NCBI RefSeq assembly: GCF_028765345.1
Contig: NZ_JARAJZ010000009.1
Span: forward strand, 62,001-126,000
DNA length: 64,000 nucleotides
Source of the DNA: Sporolactobacillus sp. CQH2019
GTDB taxonomy: Bacteria > Bacillota > Bacilli > Bacillales > Sporolactobacillaceae
Direction: 5' to 3'
In this document: positions 27,276-36,438 of the stretch, piece by piece
Numbering within the stretch: position 1 is the stretch's first letter
Layout: each line of letters starts with the position of its first letter
Position numbers and translations under genes: made by a program
Notes under the pieces: generated by a model
Told to the model about the DNA's origin: nothing
The model's input: the letters and a program-made list of their open reading frames with translations, nothing else
Database searches by the model: none

Positions 27276-28295
27276 TTGGATCGATATGATCGTCAGCGCC
27301 GAGTGTGCCAGATCGGGGATTCGGGTCAGGAAAAGCTCAAATCGTCCAGCATTTTGATCGTAGGCTGCGGCGCACTGGGCAGTTATGCCGCCGAACAGCT
27401 GACCCGGGCCGGAATCAAACGCTTATTTTTAGTTGATCCCGATGTCGTTACACTAACCAACCTGCAGAGACAGGCCTTGTTTACTGAACAGGATGCCAAT
27501 AATAGTGTGCTTAAAGTTGAAGCGGCAAAGAGGCGGTTGGCTGAAATCAATGCGGCCGTCGACGTGCAGGCCATTCCGCACAAAATAACCGCGGAGTTCT
27601 TAAAAAAAGCGACGTTTAATCTGGTATTGGATTGCAGCGACAACTTTTCTGTACGCGATCTTCTAAACCGATGTGCTATCCGCCAGCATTTTGATTATAT
27701 TTTTGCATCGTGTGCCGGGGTCAGCGGCAACGTGATGCCCATCAGTCCGGCAACGCACCCGTGCCTCGAGTGCGTTTTCCCCAGGCTGGAAAAGTTAAAA
27801 CAAATTGACTGCGATCAAATCGGAGTGAACACGGCACTCGTACCGCTGGTCGCAGCACTGCAAGTTAGTCTGGCTATACACTGGCTGGTGGACCGTGCGA
27901 CTGTCAACTTTAACCAGCTGTTGGTTGTTAATAACTGGTCACTCGAGGCAGACAGGTTTGCAGTCACAAAACGCAGCAACTGCCCGGCCTGCTGTCTGCA
28001 TCAAGCCGCCATAACGTCATCCAAAGACGAGGTGCGGTCGCTCTGCGGCAAAAACGTGTACAGCGCCTGCCTGCCGGCCCGTATCGGATTGGCAGATCTT
28101 GTCCGTTTCCTGAAATCAGAGAAAATCAGTGTTTCTCTGCGTAAGACGTTTGTCAGTTTTGAGTGGCAGGCAACACATATCAGTTATTTCCAAAGTGGAA
28201 AGATGATGCTTTATGAAGCCCAATCGCTGGCCGACGCTACCGCCGGTTACCGAAACTTATGCAACGCATTGAGAAAGGCGGCAATAATCGAATGA
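27276..28295 (+). CDS. moeB: MoeB/ThiF/HesA family adenylyltransferase
   Basis: E1-like enzyme that adenylates the C-terminal Gly-Gly of MoaD so that it can receive sulfur for molybdopterin synthesis. The ATP-binding loop (VGCGALGSYAAEQLTRAG), the DNF motif (CSDNFSVRDLLN) and two Cys pairs (HPCLECVF; NCPACC) that should bind zinc are present. The C-terminal 80 residues resemble the extra domain of many MoeB proteins, without a clear rhodanese Cys. Start is a TTG at 27276, eight bases after AGAGGAGG. First gene of a six-gene Moco operon facing narG; its substrate MoaD is encoded at 39678-39923. Confidence 0.9.
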   Translation: MDRYDRQRRVCQIGDSGQEKLKSSSILIVGCGALGSYAAEQLTRAGIKRLFLVDPDVVTLTNLQRQALFTEQDANNSVLKVEAAKRRLAEINAAVDVQAIPHKITAEFLKKATFNLVLDCSDNFSVRDLLNRCAIRQHFDYIFASCAGVSGNVMPISPATHPCLECVFPRLEKLKQIDCDQIGVNTALVPLVAALQVSLAIHWLVDRATVNFNQLLVVNNWSLEADRFAVTKRSNCPACCLHQAAITSSKDEVRSLCGKNVYSACLPARIGLADLVRFLKSEKISVSLRKTFVSFEWQATHISYFQSGKMMLYEAQSLADATAGYRNLCNALRKAAIIE

Positions 28296-28759
28296 CAACA
28301 GCAGCGATCTTGACCGTCAGTGATACTCGCAATCTAGAGACGGATACAAGCGGCCAACTGATCAGCAGCCTCTGTGAAGATGCCGGGATGGCCATTTTTG
28401 ATCGGCAGGTTGTCATCGACGATCCCTTGGACATTCAGATCAGTTTTCTGAGTTTCGAAAGACAAAAGTTAGACTTAATTATTACTAACGGCGGGACTGG
28501 CATTGCCCAACGAGATGTGACCATTCCGGCTATTGCTCCGCTACTAACCAAACTCATTCCCGGATTCGGTGAAGCCTTTCGGGCAATCAGTTTCAGAGAA
28601 ATCGGAACCCGCGCGCTGGCATCACGGGCGGAAGCCGGCTTCAACCTGCGCGGTCAACTGTGCTATCTGCTGCCCGGCGCCGGCAATGCCTGTCAGACTG
28701 CTATGGAAAAACTGATATTGCCTGAATATGAGCATTTACTCTATGAACATCGAAAGTGA
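28292..28759 (+). CDS. Molybdopterin adenylyltransferase family protein (MogA/MoaB)
   Basis: Protein of 155 residues with the MoCF_biosynth fold: a start like other MogA/MoaB proteins (AAILTVSDTR), the ITNGGTG nucleotide loop and a LLPGAGNA segment. It adenylates molybdopterin before molybdenum insertion by MoeA. The ATG at 28292 overlaps the moeB stop (ATGA). Telling MogA from MoaB needs a tree; in Firmicutes this protein is often called MoaB. Confidence 0.88.
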   Translation: MTTAAILTVSDTRNLETDTSGQLISSLCEDAGMAIFDRQVVIDDPLDIQISFLSFERQKLDLIITNGGTGIAQRDVTIPAIAPLLTKLIPGFGEAFRAISFREIGTRALASRAEAGFNLRGQLCYLLPGAGNACQTAMEKLILPEYEHLLYEHRK

Positions 28760-28768
28760 GTGGTAAAT

Positions 28769-29989
28769 ATGCTGGATCGACGAGAAGCTATTCTCTATAC
28801 TGAAGCCCAGAAACGCCTGGGAGCCCTGAACCTATCAACGAAAACAGAAATCATTCCTGTCAACGAAGCGAACCATCGAGTCACCTCGGAAAGAATAGCA
28901 GCTCCTTATTCCCTTCCGTATTTTCGCCGCTCCGGTTATGACGGCTACGCCATCCGTGCGGCGGACGATGACGGCTTCCCCAAAATTTTCCACTGCTGCG
29001 GAGAAATTCCCGCCGGGGCTACGTTTGATGGAACACTTGGCCGAAATGACACCGTCCGAGTTATGACCGGCGCATTTGTTCCGGAAAATGCCGGCAAAGT
29101 GATTATGCTGGAGCAGACCCGTCCGGTCGGGGGGCATAGCAGCCAGGTTGAAATTTTGACGACCTCCCGGCAGGATAATATCACCCCGGTTGGCTCAGAA
29201 TTTAGCAAAGGGGATGAACTGATTCCCGCAAACACCGAACTGAACCCCGGCGGTCTGGGCCTCCTCCGTGCGTTTGCTATCGACACAGTCAGCGTTTTCT
29301 GTAAACCGCGGGTCGCCGTCATCACTACAGGCAGTGAATTACTGGCTGACGGCAGCGTCCCCGTTCGAGGAAAAATATTCAACAGTAACGGTCCGATGAT
29401 TAAAAGTTTAGTCGAAGAAAACGGTGCTGCCGTCACTGATTACATCCAGTTGACGGATAGGTATGAGCAGCTGATAAACGCTTTAAGCGCCGCTGCTGCC
29501 AAGAATGATCTTATTGTCACAAACGGCGGTGTATCTGTCGGCGACTTCGACTTTATTGCACGTGCTGCAAAAGCGAGCCGGAAGCTCCTGTTCAATAAGC
29601 TGCGTATGCGCCCAGGCAGTGTTACCACAGCGTTCCTTGCCGATGATCAACCGGTAATCGCTCTTTCAGGAAATCCCGGCGCCTGTTTTACCGGTTTCTA
29701 TTTATTCGTGGAGCCTGTCCTGCGGCAACTGGTTCATCAGACATCCCGAGTAATAAAGCGAACGGCACTCCTGGACAAGCTTTATAAGAAAACGAACGGA
29801 TATGATCGAATGCTGCGCGGAGTTTACCACACGGATCAGGGAAAATATTACGTTCATTTGGTTGGCAGCGATCGATCCGGTTCGCTGGGCAATCTTCAGA
29901 GCACGACCTGTCTCTTTAAAATTCCGCACAGTACTGAACCAATTAAGCTGAACGCTGAGGTAGAAACATGGTTCCTACCCTTCAGATAG
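28769..29989 (+). CDS. moeA: Molybdopterin molybdenumtransferase MoeA
   Basis: Inserts molybdate into adenylated molybdopterin. Motifs in order: RSGYDGYAIR, VMTGAFVPENA, VITTGSEL, TNGGVSVGDFDF and ALSGNPGACF, covering the usual MoeA domains with the C-terminal barrel. At 406 residues the length is normal. I prefer the ATG at 28769 over an in-frame GTG nine bases upstream, because a GAGTGG-like ribosome binding site fits it better. It sits between mog and mobB and overlaps mobB by 22 bp. Confidence 0.93.
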   Translation: MLDRREAILYTEAQKRLGALNLSTKTEIIPVNEANHRVTSERIAAPYSLPYFRRSGYDGYAIRAADDDGFPKIFHCCGEIPAGATFDGTLGRNDTVRVMTGAFVPENAGKVIMLEQTRPVGGHSSQVEILTTSRQDNITPVGSEFSKGDELIPANTELNPGGLGLLRAFAIDTVSVFCKPRVAVITTGSELLADGSVPVRGKIFNSNGPMIKSLVEENGAAVTDYIQLTDRYEQLINALSAAAAKNDLIVTNGGVSVGDFDFIARAAKASRKLLFNKLRMRPGSVTTAFLADDQPVIALSGNPGACFTGFYLFVEPVLRQLVHQTSRVIKRTALLDKLYKKTNGYDRMLRGVYHTDQGKYYVHLVGSDRSGSLGNLQSTTCLFKIPHSTEPIKLNAEVETWFLPFR

Positions 29990-30471
29990 TAGGCTATAAG
30001 AAGAGTGGAAAAACACAAACGATTAATGACTTACTTGTTGTCGCGGCTCAATTTAAAAAAGCGGCTGTCGTTCTCAAGCATGATATTCATGGGGCTCAAA
30101 TGGACCGGCCGGGAACGGATACCGCTGCTTTCACTGCGCACGGAGCTAAAATGACAGTCCTGGTCAGCGGGTCGGACCTTTTCATTCATCAGAAACGATC
30201 CACACGTCTGCTGAAGCTGTCCGAACTGTTAGGCAATCTGCCGCCGCACGATTTGCAGGTTCTAGAAGGGTTTAAAGCGGCAGACTACCCCAAACTTGTG
30301 CTGCTCCGGTCCGGTGAAACACTGGAAAATTTGCCCCCTCTGACTCATGTAATTGCTGCAGCCAGTTTGACGAGCCCTTCAGCAACTGATGTACTGGATT
30401 TTTCCGGCAGTAAACAGCGGCAGGAATGGTTTGCTACTTACTTCAGGGAGGAATTAAAATGGAAAAATTAA
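29968..30471 (+). CDS. mobB: Molybdopterin-guanine dinucleotide biosynthesis protein MobB
   Basis: GTP-binding adaptor of Mo-bis-MGD synthesis. The P-loop reads GYKKSGKT near the N-terminus, followed by a conserved HD (LKHDIHG) and DRPGTDT segment, and a late LEGFK motif. ATG at 29968 follows GAGGT by six bases, inside the end of moeA. NarG needs bis-MGD, so its presence beside mobA fits. Confidence 0.92.
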   Translation: MVPTLQIVGYKKSGKTQTINDLLVVAAQFKKAAVVLKHDIHGAQMDRPGTDTAAFTAHGAKMTVLVSGSDLFIHQKRSTRLLKLSELLGNLPPHDLQVLEGFKAADYPKLVLLRSGETLENLPPLTHVIAAASLTSPSATDVLDFSGSKQRQEWFATYFREELKWKN

Positions 30472-30965
30472 CGCACTTTGACCGGCGGGGCCGTGCAAGG
30501 ATAGTTGACGTCACAGCTAAATCAATGACCCAACGGATTGCGGTCGCGACCGGCCGGATCCACATGAAATCAGTGACCCTGCAACGAATTTACAAAGATC
30601 GGATAAAAAAGGGCGACGTTCTCGCTACGGCCCAATTAGCCGCGATTATGGCGGCCAAACAAACGAGCAATCTGGTTCCCATGTGCCACCTGATTCCACT
30701 GACGGGGATCGACATCCACTTCAGCAACAACGATCAGGACACAATTACTGTAACATCCGTTGTGAAAACTAAGTACATGACCGGTGTCGAAATTGAAGCC
30801 CTGAATGCTGTACAGATCGCTCTGCTCACGATTTATGATATGTGCAAGGCGATCGATCGCGGAATGGAAATCAGTAACGTGCATTTGGTTGAAAAAAGCG
30901 GTGGCAAAAGCGGCCATTTCGTTTTTACAAAGTCATCAGCAGAAGCCGTAAAACAAAACCCATGA
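30459..30965 (+). CDS. moaC: Cyclic pyranopterin monophosphate synthase MoaC
   Basis: Second enzyme of Moco biosynthesis, acting after MoaA. Core motifs are complete: [34 protein letters not shown] and [13 protein letters not shown], plus the C-terminal VEKSGGKSG. The ATG at 30459 follows a GGGAGGAATTAAA ribosome binding site, which settles the start; it overlaps the end of mobB. Confidence 0.95.
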   Translation: MEKLTHFDRRGRARIVDVTAKSMTQRIAVATGRIHMKSVTLQRIYKDRIKKGDVLATAQLAAIMAAKQTSNLVPMCHLIPLTGIDIHFSNNDQDTITVTSVVKTKYMTGVEIEALNAVQIALLTIYDMCKAIDRGMEISNVHLVEKSGGKSGHFVFTKSSAEAVKQNP

Positions 30966-31534
30966 CAGTGGGACTCGTACTGGCAGGAGGACGATCACAA
31001 CGTTTCGGAGAAGACAAGGCTCTCTATAAACTTTCTAAACGGAGTCAGCCTAATGTACTGCAGGCCTGTAATTTGCTCATCGGGTTAACCGGGAAAGTAC
31101 TGGTTGCCGCCAATTCTCAGAATGCTTCGCAAATCCGGTGCCTGACTGCAGAACATCCGCAGATCACGGTAATTGCGGATCTGGCACAATGGAGAGGTCA
31201 AGGACCGTTGGCTGCTCTTCTCACCGCAGCCGAAACAAGTGAGGCTGAAGATTGCTTGATGATTGCAGTGGACTATGTCAATCTGATTGGCCCGATCTTA
31301 GAAAAATTATTAATGTACTCGTCCGCGTATATACGAACCCCTCTCCACAACCATTACTGTGTCGCCCACCTGCCGCTTATCCAGCCTATACTGGCCGGCC
31401 TGCTTAGCAGTGGCGAACACCGACTGCAGATTTACGAGCAAGAGGTGGCTGCTGTTCCTGTCGCAATAAGCAATGAGCAACTGATGCTTAATTTGAATCA
31501 ACGAGCAGCCACTCACTACGAAAATTCAAATTGA
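30962..31534 (+). CDS. mobA: Molybdenum cofactor guanylyltransferase MobA
   Basis: Adds GMP to molybdopterin to form MGD. The N-terminal GTP loop [15 protein letters not shown] is canonical, followed by [16 protein letters not shown]. The segment MIAVDYVNL sits where most MobA proteins have a P-x-D-x-P motif, so the usual prolines are missing. The ATG overlaps the moaC stop. Last gene of the operon; a terminator follows. Confidence 0.9.
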   Translation: MTVGLVLAGGRSQRFGEDKALYKLSKRSQPNVLQACNLLIGLTGKVLVAANSQNASQIRCLTAEHPQITVIADLAQWRGQGPLAALLTAAETSEAEDCLMIAVDYVNLIGPILEKLLMYSSAYIRTPLHNHYCVAHLPLIQPILAGLLSSGEHRLQIYEQEVAAVPVAISNEQLMLNLNQRAATHYENSN

Positions 31535-32021
31535 AGAGCTTATTGATTAATTCCAAAACGGGGACCTCTCCCGTTTTTGGGTAAAGACAACGTATTCACG
31601 GCTAGGCCGGCTTAATGATGTCGGAGGGTATCAGGAATCCCGTTTGTCATGATCATGCAGAAAGGACAGCTGCCGCGCTCAGTCAGCCGGAGCTGAACAC
31701 TCGTGCCGGAAGCAACGATCCGGCTCCATGCCCGACCGATCACAACGGAAGCGCCACATGTCGCACACTATAGCAATCTTTTAGAGCGTTTACTTATTAT
31801 TTCCGGAGCTGCTCCACAAATCGGCTGAATCATTATCCGAAGGAAGAAAAAAAGCGCTAGGGCAGTACCCATTTTTTCGACGGTCAAGGCTGCCGTCCGC
31901 CAAATATGATAAAGTTTGGCAGACAAACTCATCATAATCTGTTAAAATACACATGAAATTAAGAAATAAACGAATGTAGGAATGGCAACTGCCAAACTGT
32001 GCTAGTATAGAGGTGAAGTTC
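31535..32021. other. Spacer between mobA and nreA
   Basis: Contains the mobA terminator at its start. On the minus strand a frame ending near 31615 reads two Cys pairs (CATC and CPFC) about 35 residues apart, like a decayed zinc ribbon, but an in-frame stop precedes it and there is no start or ribosome binding site. The nreA promoter should lie in the last 100 bp (a TAAAAT is visible), but its -35 is unclear. Confidence 0.4.
31555..31578 (+). terminator. Terminator after mobA
   Basis: AAAACGGG pairs with CCCGTTTT around a seven-base loop with a short T-run, about 20 bp after the mobA stop. Confidence 0.8.
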
Positions 32022-32483
32022 TTGACTAAAGAACAGCCAAGTCCGTTGATCGATTATCAGAAGTTAGTAAACGTGATTTATTATAACGAAAATTTTAACT
32101 TCGTTGGTGTTGCACTGCAGGAGAATTCCACCGATCAGAAAATTCGCTGGAGATATGCTGCCGGCAATCAAGGCGAGCGATTCCGGAAAATCGTCCTGCG
32201 CCCCGGGATTGGCATTGCCGGGTTAGTCATCCGAACCGGTAAACCTTATTGGGACAATTATGTTGCCAATAAAAACTATGCCGATTATATGTACCGCCCG
32301 ATTACTAAGATAGAAAAGTTGACGGCTGTGGCCGCTGTACCCATTTTTTCAAACAAGGCTTCGCTGGTCACTGGTGTTCTCTTAGGGGGGTATCGCGGCG
32401 ATCACGTTGTGAATAAATTCACAGTTTATTTGCTCCAAAATTACTTGTCAGGTGCAGCAACGAGCGACCATCACTGGAGATGA
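32022..32483 (+). CDS. nreA: Nitrate receptor NreA (GAF domain)
   Basis: Small GAF-domain protein (153 residues) that binds nitrate and modulates the NreB kinase in staphylococci. It reads as one GAF fold: NFNFVGVALQ, a central RPGIGIAGLVIRTGKPYWDN and AVAAVPIFSNKASLVTGVLLGGYRGD. The start is probably a TTG at 32022, six bases after GAGGTG; the GTG at 32013 overlaps that ribosome binding site. First gene of nreABC, between the Moco operon and modABC. Confidence 0.88.
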   Translation: MTKEQPSPLIDYQKLVNVIYYNENFNFVGVALQENSTDQKIRWRYAAGNQGERFRKIVLRPGIGIAGLVIRTGKPYWDNYVANKNYADYMYRPITKIEKLTAVAAVPIFSNKASLVTGVLLGGYRGDHVVNKFTVYLLQNYLSGAATSDHHWR

Positions 32484-32489
32484 TTTGTC

Positions 32490-33506
32490 GTGTTGGAGAC
32501 AGCCAATTGGATGGCGAAGTATTTTGAAGAGGCGACTGATGCCATTCTCGTATTTCAGCATGATGAATTATTGATCGCCAATAGATTGGCACAACAGTTT
32601 CAGGCAGAATTTAAGATTGATGCCAGCTACTTAGTATCACTGGCCAAAACCGCCATCGAGGAGAGGACGTCTACAATAGACGACTGTTACCCCTGTACGG
32701 CCCGTAATTCAATGACGCGAATCGCGATCCCATTTACAGTAAATGCAGAGGGTGAAAATCCAATTGTCAATTTCATGGTGTATACCTCACTGGATGAGAA
32801 GAACGGCGTTTATTCGCTGACATTGAAAAGCCGGGGAATGGTCCAGCGAATGAATCAGATCGCTCAGCAAAAACGTCTGGTTCAATACGTGAACCGTGCC
32901 CATGAGGAAGAGCGGAAACGTATTTCTCAGGATCTGCATGACAGTATTGCCCAGGGCGTTTATTCAACGATTATTGGTCTCCATCGGCTAATTGACGCAT
33001 CTTCTGACGAGCGGAAGCGGCAAATTGCCGTTCTGGACAGCGAGCTGCATTCGCTATTAAACGAAATTAAGGGAATAGCTGTGGACATCCGCCCTGCCGT
33101 ATTGGACAGCTTTGGTTTAGATGCGGCACTTCGGGCACTGGCACAGAGATTGGAAGAAAACACCGGACTGACGATCAGACTGATCATCCGCACGGATACG
33201 AGCCAGCTTTCAGATGACTTAGCAACCGTCCTTTATCGGATTGCACAGGAAAGCATGACTAACGTGCTTAAACATACTGAAGCCGATGAAGTTATTGTTC
33301 TCCTCGTTGGTCATGATCATCGGATTTCTTTGGAAGTTATTGATAATGGCCAGGGATTCAGCATTGACGTGCAGCAAGGCTTTAACGGCCATTCTTTAGG
33401 GCTGATGAATATGAATGAACGGGTAAAAGCACTCCATGGGGTCTTTACTGTCGATTCTGTCATCGGCAAAGGGACAACGGTCAAAGCTGAATTTCCGGTA
33501 GCATAA
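32490..33506 (+). CDS. nreB: Sensor histidine kinase NreB
   Basis: Cytosolic oxygen-responsive kinase. Residues 1-120 are a PAS-like input domain with one C-x-x-C pair (Cys66, Cys69 in DDCYPC). A HisKA_3 domain has the phosphoacceptor in ERKRISQDLHDSIAQG (His about 152), and a HATPase domain shows NVLKH, DNGQGF and GLMNMNERV. No transmembrane helices are seen. Staphylococcal NreB holds an oxygen-labile [4Fe-4S] cluster on four Cys, two pairs twelve residues apart; here the first pair is absent (Leu/Thr at those places). Start GTG, ten bases after GGAG. Partner NreC follows immediately. Confidence 0.9.
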   Translation: MLETANWMAKYFEEATDAILVFQHDELLIANRLAQQFQAEFKIDASYLVSLAKTAIEERTSTIDDCYPCTARNSMTRIAIPFTVNAEGENPIVNFMVYTSLDEKNGVYSLTLKSRGMVQRMNQIAQQKRLVQYVNRAHEEERKRISQDLHDSIAQGVYSTIIGLHRLIDASSDERKRQIAVLDSELHSLLNEIKGIAVDIRPAVLDSFGLDAALRALAQRLEENTGLTIRLIIRTDTSQLSDDLATVLYRIAQESMTNVLKHTEADEVIVLLVGHDHRISLEVIDNGQGFSIDVQQGFNGHSLGLMNMNERVKALHGVFTVDSVIGKGTTVKAEFPVA

Positions 33507-33539
33507 ATGTCGAAATTAATGGAATTGGAGATGTGCAGT

Positions 33540-34193
33540 GTGTATCGTGTTCTAATTGCTGACGACCATGCCATTGTACGAAACGGCCTGTCTTTGTTAA
33601 TCAATCAGCAGCCGGATTTTCAGGTTTGCGCAGAAGCGGCCAATGGGACTGAAACCTATCTGTTGACGGAGCAACAATCAATCGACATCGTGATTTTGGA
33701 CTTAAGCATGCCTCCCGGCGAGAGCGGCCTGATCACAACCACACGGATTCACAGACGGTTCCCGAAGGTCAGGATTGTGATCCTTTCTATGCATGAAGAA
33801 CAGGAGTACATCAATAAGGCGATGCATAACGGCGGAATTTCCTATATCCTCAAAAGTTCTCCCGATACGGAATTATTAAAAGCTTTGAGAATGGCAGCAA
33901 TCAAAAGGCCCTATCTGGACAGCAATATTAAGATTTCTAAGAAAGATATCGAAGCCATTAATACAGATGACGTCAACCTGAATCTCAGCGGTTATGCAAA
34001 CCTGTCCAAGCGAGAGATCGAGGTTTTTCCCTTGGTAGCTTTGGGTTATTCCAACAAGGAAATCGCTGCTAAACTTTTCATTTCGACTAAAACAGTGGAA
34101 GCGCATAAAGCGAATATCATGAGCAAACTGTCTTTGAATTCCCGGGTTGATTTGGTTCGCTACGCCGTTCATCATAAATTAATTGATATTTAA
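33540..34193 (+). CDS. nreC: NarL/FixJ family response regulator NreC
   Basis: Transcription factor activated by NreB, expected to drive nar and narK. Receiver domain residues DD (LIADDHAIVR), the phosphorylation Asp in VILDLSMP, a Ser and a Lys (YILKSS), and a LuxR-type C-terminal helix-turn-helix (LSKREIEVFPLVALGYSNKEIAAKL). I take the GTG at 33540, nine bases after GGAG. It gives 217 residues and a start (MYRVLIADDHAIVR) like other NreC proteins; an upstream in-frame ATG lacks a ribosome binding site. Confidence 0.92.
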   Translation: MYRVLIADDHAIVRNGLSLLINQQPDFQVCAEAANGTETYLLTEQQSIDIVILDLSMPPGESGLITTTRIHRRFPKVRIVILSMHEEQEYINKAMHNGGISYILKSSPDTELLKALRMAAIKRPYLDSNIKISKKDIEAINTDDVNLNLSGYANLSKREIEVFPLVALGYSNKEIAAKLFISTKTVEAHKANIMSKLSLNSRVDLVRYAVHHKLIDI

Positions 34194-34395
34194 TATTCAC
34201 AAGCAGCGTTGACTAAGAGACGGGAGAAAAAGCGGATAAATAATTGTCCAAATCTTCAAATGAAAGATATTCAACTTTCAAGCGCCGTTTTTAGTAATTG
34301 AAGCACCCTCTCGCTGAGTTTAATCGAACTGTCGTTCATTTTCGTATCATATCTCCTATTCAGAACAACTGGCCATCTTATCCCCTCCCTTCCAT

Positions 34396-35487
34396 TTATC
34401 CTTTATTGGCATTATGAGGACTGATTAAAAAAAGATTTTTTGCCGGAAGCTTTATCTTCCATGGCTGGCCCCCTTTTTTTATATCCTTCCATTTTTCTTT
34501 CTCCATTTCCCATCGTAAAAGTTTTACGGGACCGTTTACAGGCTTGCTGGCATTTTCCAAATATACGGCAACGTTAAAAGGGCCTTCACTTACGTGATTC
34601 AACTGGCATTCAACAATGTTCTCGGCATCGCTGTCCTCAGCAGGCTCAATAAAATGGGCTCGAATCCCGATCCAGCCCGGATTGCTTTGTATATCGATTT
34701 TTTCAGCCACTTTGAGTGTACAGCCCCAATCCAGTGCTTCCAGAGTATAACTGTCTAATACTTTAATTTTTGATATATTTTTGCAACCCGTGAGCAATGC
34801 AGCCGCGAAAGTCGGAGGATTTTCAAAAATTGCTGTCCGATCGCCGAAGGTATCGACTTGTCCGTTATTAATCACAACAATACTTTTGCATAGATGATAG
34901 ATTTCACTCCTATTATGGGAGACGAATAACGTCGATCCCTTATAATCGGCTAATACATCGGCTAATTTATCTTCCAGCTTGCTTCGCAGATGGGTATCCA
35001 GTGCGGAAAAGGGTTCATCTAAAGCCAAAACACCCGGATTTATAGCAAGAGCCCGGGCAATTGCGACCCGTTGTTGCTGTCCGCCCGATAATTGGTTAGG
35101 AAATCGTTTTTCAAGGCCCTGCAGATCGAACATCTTCATTTTTTCCCTGATTATTTCTCCTTTCTCTTTTCTACTAAGCTTATTAAGTGCAAATCCTATA
35201 TTTTGACTAACCGTCATATTGGGGAACAGCGCATAATTTTGGAACAAAAAACCGACTTTTCTATCTCGCATCGGAAGATTAATTCCTTGTTCAGAATCAA
35301 AGAATGTTTTATCATCGCATACAATTCTTCCCCTGTCGGGTGTGATCATGCCGGCCAAGCATTTAAGCGTCATGCTTTTCCCTGAACCCGAAGCTCCAAG
35401 AAGACCGACAATGTTATCTCTTGAATAAAATTTGACCTTTAGATAAAAGGAAGACCATCTTTTTTCGATATCCACGTAAATTCCCAT
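34396..35487 (-). CDS. modC: Molybdate ABC transporter ATP-binding protein ModC
   Basis: ATPase of the molybdate importer. Walker A GASGSGKSM, signature NQLSGGQQQRVAIARAL, Walker B VLALDEPFSALD and H-loop FVSHNRSEIYHL are present, followed by about 130 C-terminal residues where ModC proteins carry a regulatory MOP-type domain; that part is divergent here. The ATG at 35487 follows AGGAGA by seven bases and starts just after the modB stop. Supplies molybdate for the nitrate reductase cofactor. Confidence 0.92.
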   Translation of the reverse strand: MGIYVDIEKRWSSFYLKVKFYSRDNIVGLLGASGSGKSMTLKCLAGMITPDRGRIVCDDKTFFDSEQGINLPMRDRKVGFLFQNYALFPNMTVSQNIGFALNKLSRKEKGEIIREKMKMFDLQGLEKRFPNQLSGGQQQRVAIARALAINPGVLALDEPFSALDTHLRSKLEDKLADVLADYKGSTLFVSHNRSEIYHLCKSIVVINNGQVDTFGDRTAIFENPPTFAAALLTGCKNISKIKVLDSYTLEALDWGCTLKVAEKIDIQSNPGWIGIRAHFIEPAEDSDAENIVECQLNHVSEGPFNVAVYLENASKPVNGPVKLLRWEMEKEKWKDIKKGGQPWKIKLPAKNLFLISPHNANKG

Positions 35488-35488
35488 T

Positions 35489-36175
35489 TCACTTTCTCCT
35501 AACATCGCTTGTATTTTTTTGCAAATGATCACTCCAATTATTTATTAAAAAGAGCACCAGTGCTGAAATCACTACAATTAATAATACCCAAACCAAGGCC
35601 AGACGCATATTGCCGTCTTCAGCGGCAAAATAAATGGCCAAAGGAATGGTTTCCGTCTGATGAGGAATGCTGCCTGCAACCATAAGCGTGGCACCGAATT
35701 CTCCTAATGCCCGTGCAAAAGAGAGCACCGTTGCGGCCGCAATTCCGGGCCAGGCCATTGGAATCATGACTTGCCAAAATATCCTGGATTCGTTCACGCC
35801 AAGGGTGCGCGCCGCATTAATGATATTATCGTCCAATTGCTCAAAAGCAGCTTTAGTCGTACGATACATCAATGGAAAAGCGACAACCGTTGCAGCCAGG
35901 ACGGTGGCCGGCCATGAAAAAATCAGAGTGGTGCCAAACATCAGCAATAACTTCCCAATGGGCCCGTTCCGTCCAAAGAAGAGAAGCAGGAAAAAACCTA
36001 CGACTGTCGGAGGAAGCACCAATGGCAATGTAAAGAGTGTATCAGCGAAATTTTTGAGCCTTCCGTGGTAGCGGTACATCCAATAAGCTGCTGACAGACC
36101 AAGAAAAAACGTGATGACTGTAGCGGCAATAACTGTTTTTAAAGAAATCCAGCCCGGCGAAAGATCAAATGTCAT
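35489..36175 (-). CDS. modB: Molybdate ABC transporter permease ModB
   Basis: Membrane permease with about five to six helices and the ABC-contact EAA loop (AARTLGVNESRIFWQVMIPMAWPG); the ARALGEFGATLMVAG motif is a ModB/CysT hallmark. I prefer the ATG at 36175 because the one at 36187 touches the GAGGGG ribosome binding site directly. The 260-bp gap to modA holds an imperfect hairpin near 36355-36390 that could tune expression between binding protein and membrane subunits. Confidence 0.92.
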   Translation of the reverse strand: MTFDLSPGWISLKTVIAATVITFFLGLSAAYWMYRYHGRLKNFADTLFTLPLVLPPTVVGFFLLLFFGRNGPIGKLLLMFGTTLIFSWPATVLAATVVAFPLMYRTTKAAFEQLDDNIINAARTLGVNESRIFWQVMIPMAWPGIAAATVLSFARALGEFGATLMVAGSIPHQTETIPLAIYFAAEDGNMRLALVWVLLIVVISALVLFLINNWSDHLQKNTSDVRRK

Positions 36176-36438
36176 CCCATCTTTCATCCCCTCTCAATTA
36201 ATAGGCACAAGACACTTCATTTGCAGACAGAAAAATCTTTCTACATTCGTTCTTTATGGCATGCCATGTATTCTTTTTAAGTGTCATGAACGTTAAAAAG
36301 GGGCCCCGCAATGCATCCATCTGCTCGCTTCATCATAAAATTGAAATAAAGACGGCAGTCTGATTTGTCAGATTGTCGCCTGCCCCCAACATCCAAATTA
36401 TTTCATACACTCTGCCCTCTCATTGATAATGAGAAGCA

